A DNA stretch of 12,783 nucleotides from Bacteriovoracaceae bacterium (GTDB lineage Bacteria > Bdellovibrionota > Bacteriovoracia > Bacteriovoracales > Bacteriovoracaceae): positions 1 through 12,783 of the forward strand of contig CANEVK010000041.1 of assembly GCA_947442115.1 (NCBI GenBank), in the 5' to 3' direction. Of this stretch, positions 1 to 5,777 are shown piece after piece. The position numbers and the translations under genes are program-made. The notes beneath the pieces were generated by a model that did not search any database, was not told the DNA's origin, and worked only from the letters and a program-made list of their open reading frames with translations. Each line of letters starts with the position of its first letter. The stretch's first letter is position 1.

Positions 1-481
1 CCATAGGAGTTTGCACATACTGATCTGTTAGTGTCTCTAATAAAAGATCTTGTGTTTTAAACCCACCATACTTTGTGCCGAAACGACCTCCATAAAGAAT
101 ATGTGGGGCCATACTCAAGCATTCTGATCCAGCAACTAAAACTGAAGAAGCCTCACCCAATCTAATGAGGCGAGAAGCATCTAAGATGGCCTGAATCCCA
201 GAGCCGCAAAGTCGATTAATTACAATGCCAGGGGTCGTTAAAGGAAGGCCACATTTTAGGGCCAGGTGTCTTCCAGCATAAAGTGTGTCAGGAGTGGAAG
301 GAATAACATTGGCAAATATAACTTGATCAATCAATTCAGGCTTTAAATTTATTTGGTCTAAAAGTGCTTGCGTTGAAAATACTGCAAGCTCAACTGGTGT
401 AAAACCAGCGAGTTGGCCTCCAAATTTACCAAAAGGAGTTCTTTTAGCATCAACAATATAAACTTTTTCTTTATCGGCCAT
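1..481 (-). CDS. Thiolase (acetyl-CoA acetyltransferase family), N-terminal part, cut by window edge
   Basis: This is the first 160 residues of a thiolase; the C-terminal part lies beyond base 1. Thiolases either condense two acetyl-CoA to acetoacetyl-CoA or cleave 3-ketoacyl-CoA in fatty-acid beta-oxidation, in the cytoplasm. The protein opens with the typical strand and loop VDAKRTPFGKFGG (residues 10-22). It has the nucleophile motif NRLCGSG at 89-95, where Cys92 is the acyl-carrying cysteine. The segment VAGSECLSMAPH (116-127) corresponds to the usual GGMESMS.AP stretch. The catalytic His and second Cys of the family lie in the missing half. The ATG at 481 is preceded by a GGGAGG ribosome binding site about nine bases upstream. 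The gene is divergent from the coiled-coil gene at 574. Family assignment is secure. Whether it is biosynthetic or degradative cannot be decided without the C-terminus and neighbours. Confidence 0.93.
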   Translation of the reverse strand, partial: MADKEKVYIVDAKRTPFGKFGGQLAGFTPVELAVFSTQALLDQINLKPELIDQVIFANVIPSTPDTLYAGRHLALKCGLPLTTPGIVINRLCGSGIQAILDASRLIRLGEASSVLVAGSECLSMAPHILYGGRFGTKYGGFKTQDLLLETLTDQYVQTPM

Positions 482-495
482 CACTTTTTGCCTCC

Positions 496-530
496 CTTGT
501 GAGGATTCTTACTTAAAAAGTATCATAATC
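496..530 (+). promoter_or_regulatory. Candidate promoter for the coiled-coil/FliG-like unit
   Basis: A sigma-70-like pair is visible: TTGTGA at 497-502 (4 of 6 matches to TTGACA) and TATCAT at 521-526 (5 of 6 matches to TATAAT), with 18 bp between them. Transcription would start near 533, at the left arm of the inverted repeat. On the opposite strand TATGAT, with ATGCCA 17 bp upstream, could serve the thiolase gene, so the two promoters would overlap. These are matches by eye in AT-rich DNA and chance matches are likely. Confidence 0.3.
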
Positions 531-532
531 AA

Positions 533-552
533 TAATGCCTTGAATGGCATTA
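533..552. repeat. Perfect 7-bp inverted repeat in the divergent promoter region
   Basis: TAATGCC (533-539) and GGCATTA (546-552) form perfect arms around a 6-base spacer. The element lies between the divergent thiolase and coiled-coil genes. It overlaps the predicted transcription start of one and the -35 region of the other, and ends six bases before the Shine-Dalgarno AAAGGA. It could be an operator for a dimeric regulator acting on both genes, or a hairpin at the 5' end of the plus-strand mRNA. The symmetry is seen directly; the function is inferred. Confidence 0.4.
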
Positions 553-573
553 GCTTAATAAAGGATCGTGTCT

Positions 574-996
574 ATGTCCGAAATAGCATCAGTGGTTCGT
601 ACAAATCAGGCAAAAGAAGCTCTCAATAAGCGTGAGGCTTTTGAATTACGTAGAATTGAAGAAAATAAAAACAAGCAAATAAATCTCACGAAAGCAAAAA
701 GTGAAGAGCAAATTGAAAAGATAGAAAAAGATTATCAAGTCGCTGTAAAAAAAGAAGTTAACGAATCTGAAATCCGACTGACGAAAGTTAGAAATAATTG
801 GAATAAACGAATTAGTGAAGAAAATAATCGATATGAAAAAATGCTTGAAGATCTCAAAACTGAGCATAGTCAAAGACTAGAAGAAACAAAGTTAAATAAT
901 GAACAAGTCATTGCGAAACAAGAAAACAAGCTTAAAGAGTATCTTGATAATGCTAGAGAGAAGTATGAGGAAGAGAAAGCAAAACTAGAGTCTTAG
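574..996 (+). CDS. Small all-helical coiled-coil protein of unknown function
   Basis: I do not recognise a family for this 140-residue protein. It contains no proline, glycine or cysteine, is very rich in Glu, Lys, Asn and Gln, and shows heptad-like spacing of Leu, Ile and Val over nearly its whole length. It should therefore be one long continuous coiled coil. There is no signal peptide or membrane segment, so it is probably cytoplasmic. An in-frame GTG at 568 exists, but the AAAGGA ribosome binding site (560-565) is only two bases from it and eight bases from the ATG at 574, so the ATG is chosen. The next gene, a FliG C-terminal-domain protein, follows after 28 bp on the same strand, so the two are probably co-transcribed and may interact. 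It could be a stalk or scaffold comparable in shape to FliH or FliJ, but no sequence signature supports either. Confidence 0.8.
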   Translation: MSEIASVVRTNQAKEALNKREAFELRRIEENKNKQINLTKAKSEEQIEKIEKDYQVAVKKEVNESEIRLTKVRNNWNKRISEENNRYEKMLEDLKTEHSQRLEETKLNNEQVIAKQENKLKEYLDNAREKYEEEKAKLES

Positions 997-1024
997 ATCG
1001 GTTATAATCCAGGAAGGAGTATAG

Positions 1025-1459
1025 ATGGACCAGAAAAATAATGAATCAAATGGTGTCTACATCAATGGTAAAAGACAAGTCATTGAGCTTTTACAAAGAA
1101 TGGATGCTTCCGATAAGGCCAAGCTACTTAAAAACCTAAGGATGAGAAATCCTTCCCTGGCTAAAGAATTAACTGAATCATGTATCTCATTTGAAAGTAT
1201 TTGGGATCTTAATGATGAGTCATTAAGAACTCTACTCTCTCAGATTCAACCAGCCATCATCGGTCTTGCTCTAAATATCGTTCATGTCAAGAACCAGCGT
1301 CGCGCTTTGTCTCTAATATCAAGAGAAATGGCCCTTAAAGCCTTCGATATTATGCAAAAAGATTTGTCATCAAATAGAAATGAATGCTACCGGGCCCAGC
1401 AAAAGATTTTAGAGCTAGCACTGAATCTTAATAGAAACAGAATTATTCAATTTTACTGA
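1025..1459 (+). CDS. Stand-alone FliG C-terminal-domain protein (flagellar rotor paralogue)
   Basis: FliG (about 330 aa) sits in the flagellar switch: its N-domain binds FliF, its middle domain FliM, and its C-domain the MotA stator. This 144-aa protein matches only the end of the middle domain and the C-domain. Residues 15-50 follow the FliG pattern of a helix, 'LLQRMD', then 'NPSLAKEL'. Residues 55-74 (SFESIWDLNDESLRTLLSQI) correspond to the FliG signature 'F.FED...LDDR.IQ..L.EV'. REMALKAFDIMQKDL (100-114) corresponds to 'RNMS.RAA.ILRDDL', and AQQKI (124-128) to the helix before the C-terminus. The FliF-binding domain and the EHPQ motif of the middle domain are absent. Its ribosome binding site AAGGAG (1014-1019) is well placed before the ATG. 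The gene overlaps the convergent cNMP-domain gene by 7 bp. The match is by remembered family pattern; MgtE-N-type helical repeats are a less likely alternative. Confidence 0.72.
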   Translation: MDQKNNESNGVYINGKRQVIELLQRMDASDKAKLLKNLRMRNPSLAKELTESCISFESIWDLNDESLRTLLSQIQPAIIGLALNIVHVKNQRRALSLISREMALKAFDIMQKDLSSNRNECYRAQQKILELALNLNRNRIIQFY

Positions 1460-1887
1460 GAAAGTAATTTTTTAAATTCAATTTCTCGCTGAGGTGGAAA
1501 ATCCTCATCACTTATAATGGAGGGATGAAAAACTCGATTCTCAGCGATTAATCCTGCGGTATTTTGAAATCTTGAAATCATCGTAATAGATAAATCGACA
1601 AGCCAATCAGGAGCACCCTCTAAAACCTCACGAAATTTAGAATGCTCCACAAAATCAACTTCAGTCTGAGTCAATGCTATTGCGGAGTAAGTGTAAGGTG
1701 CATCGGCCAACATACAACTTTCTCCCAATATATCTCCTGTTTTTGCCAAATAAACAGGAATAAGTCTTTCCTTAGAAGCTTTAAGACATAGTACTTGGCC
1801 CGATTTAACAATAAACAATTGATCGGCCGGATCCCCTTCTCTAAAAAGGACCTTGTGAGTTTGTAAAAATTTAGAGCTACTAGACAT
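1453..1887 (-). CDS. Small cyclic-nucleotide-binding-domain (CRP-type) protein without DNA-binding domain
   Basis: This 144-aa protein is a single CRP/cNMP-binding beta-roll followed by a helix and a short tail; there is no helix-turn-helix. The pattern REGDPADQLFIVKSGQV (16-32) is the classic start of the domain. Gly55-Glu56 begins the phosphate-binding cassette (GESCMLADAPYTYSA, 55-69). The cassette arginine that contacts the cyclic phosphate in CRP (the R of RSA) is not present; the sequence reads YTYSA. Binding of cAMP or cGMP in the usual way is therefore doubtful. It is the last gene of the minus-strand operon. Its start overlaps the end of the Ppx/GppA gene by 8 bp, and GAGG lies about nine bases before its ATG. 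A regulatory role over a partner protein is an inference; no effector domain is present. Confidence 0.85.
   Translation of the reverse strand: MSSSSKFLQTHKVLFREGDPADQLFIVKSGQVLCLKASKERLIPVYLAKTGDILGESCMLADAPYTYSAIALTQTEVDFVEHSKFREVLEGAPDWLVDLSITMISRFQNTAGLIAENRVFHPSIISDEDFPPQREIEFKKLLSQ
1458..1487. repeat. AT-rich imperfect hairpin at the tail-to-tail gene junction
   Basis: GAGAAA (1458-1463) pairs with TTTCTC (1482-1487), and inside it AATTT (1466-1470) pairs with AAATT (1474-1478) around a TTT loop. It sits exactly where the FliG-like gene and the convergent cNMP-domain gene end. It may help end transcription from both sides, but there is no strong T-run after either arm and it lies inside the coding end of the minus-strand gene. 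It is a weak candidate. Confidence 0.28.
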
Positions 1888-2809
1888 GTAAAAATTCCTC
1901 TTTAATATGCCCCTCTAAGAGAGTGCCGTATCTTAAACCGTAAGTTGAAATGGTCATTTCTTTTACAAGTAATCGATGGATTAAATGATAAACAGTGTGA
2001 AGACCACCTTTTATACTTGCCGAGCGTTTTCCTAAGAAAGGGAATTCCTTTAAAAAAATCTCAGGGCCAGACATTGAAAAATGCTTGAAAAGATTTTCAA
2101 CATCATCAGATTTTAATTTTAAACCATGGACATCATCCTCAAAAAACTCTTTACGTCCTAAATACATATTCCCAAGGGAAGTCATCGTCCCTGCAACACA
2201 AAATAATTGATTTGTTACAAATTGATCCAGACTTGATCTAAAGTCTTCAAAAATCTTCTGTAGATTTTGGACAAAAAGATCTTCATCAAGCCATTGAGAT
2301 GCTCTGACTGCTCCAATGGGTAAACTTATTGTGTTCTGTATTTCATTTTTCTTCACATTAACTTTAATTAATTCTGTTGAGGCTCCACCGATATCCATAA
2401 TCGTTATAACTTCATCATTATAAGTCGAATTAAAAAGAATACCTTTGGTTGAAAAGTAGGCTTCGGCTGCAGGTGTAATCCTTTGAATATTAACTCCCAA
2501 ATCATCTTTTATTTGATCAAAAAATGAGCTCGCATTCTGCGCCACCCTTGAGGCTTCAGTAGCGGTCGCTATGATCTCTTCTGGCCTGATACCATACTTT
2601 TGCGCTTCTTCGACATAATCTACAATCGCTCCTAAAGTTAGTGCCATGGAATCGGGATGAAATGCTTTATTTTTATCAAGATCCCGTCCCAAAGATGTGA
2701 TAAAACTTTTTTTTGAAATATCTTTAAAATAATCTCCTTCAATCTCAGCAATTAAAAGGAGAACACTATTTGAACCGATATCAATTGAAGCTCTCATCTT
2801 GTTTTTCAT
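1880..2809 (-). CDS. Ppx/GppA-family phosphatase (short form)
   Basis: This is a 309-aa member of the exopolyphosphatase/pppGpp phosphohydrolase family, of the short two-domain ASKHA type. Such enzymes remove terminal phosphate from polyphosphate or convert pppGpp to ppGpp in the cytoplasm. Visible motifs are phosphate-1 IDIGSNSVLLLI (9-20), ATATEASRVAQN (81-92), phosphate-2 MDIGGASTELI (138-148), SLPIGAVR (162-169), VAGTMTSL (205-212) and the closing STYGLRYGTLLEG (288-300). In the acidic loop ITPAAEA (111-117), Glu116 aligns with catalytic Glu121 of E. coli PPX. The preceding conserved Glu is Ala, and the usual DIGGGST reads DIGGAST. The C-terminal extension of E. coli PPX is missing, as in other short members. 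The ATG overlaps the stop of mtnA as ATGA, suggesting coupled translation. Substrate choice between polyphosphate and pppGpp cannot be read from sequence. Confidence 0.9.
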   Translation of the reverse strand: MKNKMRASIDIGSNSVLLLIAEIEGDYFKDISKKSFITSLGRDLDKNKAFHPDSMALTLGAIVDYVEEAQKYGIRPEEIIATATEASRVAQNASSFFDQIKDDLGVNIQRITPAAEAYFSTKGILFNSTYNDEVITIMDIGGASTELIKVNVKKNEIQNTISLPIGAVRASQWLDEDLFVQNLQKIFEDFRSSLDQFVTNQLFCVAGTMTSLGNMYLGRKEFFEDDVHGLKLKSDDVENLFKHFSMSGPEIFLKEFPFLGKRSASIKGGLHTVYHLIHRLLVKEMTISTYGLRYGTLLEGHIKEEFLHV

Positions 2810-3861
2810 AAATCTATAACTCTCATGAGGTCACCCTTGATTAATGGATCGATAAAACCTTTTTCACAAATAATACCAGTAATAAAATGATGATCAGTGA
2901 CATCAAAACTTGGATTGACTGATTGGGCACCTAGAGGAGCTAATTGGACACCATTAAGTTGGGTTATTTCATTCATTGATCTCATTTCGATTTCAATATG
3001 AGATCCATCTGGAATTTGAGGATCAAAAGAGCTTAAGGGTGCCACAACATAGAATGGCACTCCATAATTTTTTGCAACAATCGCAAGGGTGGAAGTTCCT
3101 ATTTTATTTGCCGTATCTCCATTGGCGGCAATTCTATCAGCTCCTACAAAAATAGCATCGACTAATTGATTGGCCATCAAATAAGAGGCTGCACCTTCAA
3201 CCACAAGGCTAAAAGGAATTTTTTCTTTTGTGAGCTCAAAGGCAGTGAGTCTAGTTCCTTGCATGTAAGGTCTCGTTTCATCAGCATAAACATGGGAGAT
3301 GTGACCCTGAGAATGTGCAACAGAAATAACACCAAGTGCAGTCCCTAAACTTCCGCAGGCCAAAAACCCAGTATTACAATGGGTCATGAGATTCCATTTT
3401 TTATGACCCATTTTCTCTTGAAGTTTTGCGATGGCGATGTCCGCCATTTTCTGGTTTTTAACTTGAGATAATCTCATCTGCTCATGACCAAAAGCTACTA
3501 GAGATGAATAAATTGTCTGCATATCCAAGGATTGAGCGATAGATGTTTTAAAGATCTCAAAACATCTATTTACTTCAAAAGAGAGATTCACAGCAGTGGG
3601 CCTTGCAGAGATCATTTTATCGCAGGCTTGCCTACAAAGATCTAAATCAATTCTATTCTGCTGTTTTGTCCAAAGGGCCAGACCAAAGATTGCGCTAAAA
3701 CCTATACATGGCGCCCCTCTAACAACCATTTTTTTTATCGCTTCAATAACACCATCCATTTCTGTCATTTGCAGAAATTTTTCTTCATTAGGGAGCAATC
3801 GCTGATCAAGCAAAAAGAGAGAATGATCTTTCCAGATTATAGGGCTATAGGATGCATTCAT
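2806..3861 (-). CDS. mtnA: S-methyl-5-thioribose-1-phosphate isomerase (MtnA)
   Basis: MtnA converts 5-methylthioribose-1-phosphate to 5-methylthioribulose-1-phosphate in the methionine salvage pathway, recycling the sulfur of methylthioadenosine from polyamine synthesis. The 351-aa protein has the full family signature. It carries a DQRLLP segment near the N-terminus (19-24) and RGAPCIG (48-54). THCNTG (160-165) contains catalytic Cys162. ADETRPYMQGTRLTAFEL spans 193-210, and GADRIAANGDTANKIGT (240-256) contains catalytic Asp242. The C-terminus has NPSFDVT and IICEKG. This set separates it from the eIF2B alpha-like and ribose-1,5-bisphosphate isomerase relatives. The ATG is 2 bp after the stop of the AsmA-like gene, with GAAGG six bases before it. 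No other methionine-salvage gene is in the window. Confidence 0.96.
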   Translation of the reverse strand: MNASYSPIIWKDHSLFLLDQRLLPNEEKFLQMTEMDGVIEAIKKMVVRGAPCIGFSAIFGLALWTKQQNRIDLDLCRQACDKMISARPTAVNLSFEVNRCFEIFKTSIAQSLDMQTIYSSLVAFGHEQMRLSQVKNQKMADIAIAKLQEKMGHKKWNLMTHCNTGFLACGSLGTALGVISVAHSQGHISHVYADETRPYMQGTRLTAFELTKEKIPFSLVVEGAASYLMANQLVDAIFVGADRIAANGDTANKIGTSTLAIVAKNYGVPFYVVAPLSSFDPQIPDGSHIEIEMRSMNEITQLNGVQLAPLGAQSVNPSFDVTDHHFITGIICEKGFIDPLIKGDLMRVIDL

Positions 3862-3863
3862 TT

Positions 3864-5744
3864 TTAACCTTCAATATTAAAAGGATTAATAACTTCTTTC
3901 TTTAATCCTTTTTTAATTTTATTTTTTGGATCCTTTATTTCAAAGAAAGATTTTTCATTTGAATTAAAAGACAAGTTTCCATCAAATAACTTTGAGTCTG
4001 CCCCGATGATGGAGGAGTTAGTAAATCTCAAATTATTTTTATCTAATTTTGCGCTTAAAAATAAATGCTGAGACTGATCTATATCTAGACCAGCTTCTAA
4101 AGAGACCCTCTTTATCGGATCAAAAAATATCCCCGACAACTGCTTATAATTGGTAAATCGCAAAGAGCTTTCCCATTTGCCGCCAGTCCAATGATTAGAC
4201 CAAGACCCCAAGGCTTTTCCAGATAATTGACCACCTTCTAGCTTGAAATAGGGTGCTAAAAAACTAAACTGGGCTAGCCAGTCAAAATCAATAGCCTCAA
4301 ATGAAACAGAATTTAAATCGTTTTTAAAAAGATAATCAAAATTAAATTTAGATTTATCAATGACCAGATTTACTTGATAGAAATTTTCAAAAGGAGAGAT
4401 ACTATACTTAAAATAACCATCTACCAGCTGATCTTTCAACTTACATTTCTTCAATGAAAGATAGGTGGATGAAAAATAGTCTAGTTTTAGATCACGAAAC
4501 TCTCCAAAATTTTGAACTGCAGTTAGAGAATTTAAAAAATCAACACCAGAAAAGCCTAGCTCCTCAGAGGATTGCTTAATTTTACCTCTTTCAAAATCGA
4601 TAACAGATCTTTTAAAGAAGCTTACTTCACCATTAGGTGCAATAAAATTTGTTTCCCATTTATCATTTTCAATTGATAGTGACCACTGACCTTTAAACTT
4701 TTCCAACTCTCCAAGATTAAAATCACCAGGGAAAGTGAGTTTAGATGAAATTAGTGAATGATCATCATTTTTCAGACTTCTTACATATTTCAATTTTCCA
4801 TTAGCACGACCCTTTCTTAGATCGAGATAAGGATTTTTCAGCTCATCGCCTACAAGATTTAAATATGAAAGCGGAAATCCGACAAAACTCAGATCAAAAA
4901 TCATCTTATTGTCTCGGGCGAGTATGGAGCCGCTACCTACAGTCTTTTGATCTACTTTAAGTTCAAGCTCAGATAAAAAATCTAATTCAAGTGGATTAAA
5001 TTTTGTTACACCTTGTAAAATAAGGTCATCTAAATGCAGTCCTTCGCCAGCATCTTTGGTCTTAAATTCTCCGCGATAGTTAAAACTCCATATATCTAAA
5101 CTGGGTGTGAGATCACCAAAAAGCCAAAGATCTGATGAATAATGTTTTTCTTTATGAGAGATATTGACGGGAATATTTATTTCAAAGGCAGAATTTTTAC
5201 CATACTGAAAGTCCCTGACTAAAAGCTTAGACAAGGTGAAAAACCTACGCTCCCCGTCCTGTTCTTTGATAGATATATTTTTTGCTCGTAGGGTATATAT
5301 GGCATCTTTAAGATAAGTTGGAAGATTTAATTTTATGGCTTGAAGCTTATCTTTTTTTTGAATTGGGCTTTTAATCTGCTCATCAGAATCATCACTTGGA
5401 CGGATAAAGATATTTAAATCACTTAGATTAATTTGTGCGCTTCCTCGATCCAAAAGGATAAGCCACCAAGGTACTTTCAATTGAACTTTATTTGCGCTTG
5501 CTAGCAACTTATTCGATTTTCTCAGTTCAAGATCAATAAGAGTTAAGTCAAAATCCAATGAAAAGGCATAACGAATCTTTCCAATCGTCAATTGAGACCC
5601 AGGATAGTTGCTTTCAATCTGCCCATTTAATAAGGAAACAAGTGACTCAGGTCGAAGCTTAGAATAAGCACTGTAAATAAGTGATCCTATGGTCAATATT
5701 AAAACAGCCCAAGCCCAGAGCATTATTTTTGTTGAGAGTCTCAT
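3864..5744 (-). CDS. AsmA/TamB-like inner-membrane-anchored protein
   Basis: This 626-aa protein has one N-terminal membrane segment (about residues 6-27: MRL.T.., then a hydrophobic run), followed by a long beta-rich, presumably periplasmic body. The stretch just after the anchor (LVSLLNGQIESNYPGSQLTIGKI, spread over about 35-57) matches the start of AsmA-type proteins. These are now viewed as relatives of bridge-like lipid transfer proteins in the Gram-negative envelope. The rest alternates short strands such as 'DLTLIDLELRKSNK' and 'INLSDLNIFI' without catalytic motifs. It ends with a Lys-rich tail. It begins 33 bp after the helicase gene, with AGG six bases before the ATG, and is followed 2 bp later by mtnA. 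The assignment rests on architecture and general pattern, not on a diagnostic motif; a generic DUF748/AsmA-superfamily label is safest. Confidence 0.68.
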   Translation of the reverse strand: MRLSTKIMLWAWAVLILTIGSLIYSAYSKLRPESLVSLLNGQIESNYPGSQLTIGKIRYAFSLDFDLTLIDLELRKSNKLLASANKVQLKVPWWLILLDRGSAQINLSDLNIFIRPSDDSDEQIKSPIQKKDKLQAIKLNLPTYLKDAIYTLRAKNISIKEQDGERRFFTLSKLLVRDFQYGKNSAFEINIPVNISHKEKHYSSDLWLFGDLTPSLDIWSFNYRGEFKTKDAGEGLHLDDLILQGVTKFNPLELDFLSELELKVDQKTVGSGSILARDNKMIFDLSFVGFPLSYLNLVGDELKNPYLDLRKGRANGKLKYVRSLKNDDHSLISSKLTFPGDFNLGELEKFKGQWSLSIENDKWETNFIAPNGEVSFFKRSVIDFERGKIKQSSEELGFSGVDFLNSLTAVQNFGEFRDLKLDYFSSTYLSLKKCKLKDQLVDGYFKYSISPFENFYQVNLVIDKSKFNFDYLFKNDLNSVSFEAIDFDWLAQFSFLAPYFKLEGGQLSGKALGSWSNHWTGGKWESSLRFTNYKQLSGIFFDPIKRVSLEAGLDIDQSQHLFLSAKLDKNNLRFTNSSIIGADSKLFDGNLSFNSNEKSFFEIKDPKNKIKKGLKKEVINPFNIEG

Positions 5745-5777
5745 TTTAAACCTGTCCTGAATTCAAACCAGTTCATC

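Noticed and set aside
568..573. GTG start of the coiled-coil gene
   Set aside because: The ribosome binding site is only two bases from the GTG but at a normal distance from the ATG at 574.
646..873. 75-codon minus-strand frame rich in Phe and Ile, looking like a membrane protein
   Set aside because: It is the reverse complement of the Lys/Glu/Asn-rich coiled-coil gene; the hydrophobic appearance follows from that composition.
1025..1459. MgtE N-domain interpretation of the FliG-like protein
   Set aside because: The two folds are similar helical repeats. The FESI...LNDESLRTLLSQI and AQQKI segments fit FliG-C much better, and no CBS or transporter domain is present.
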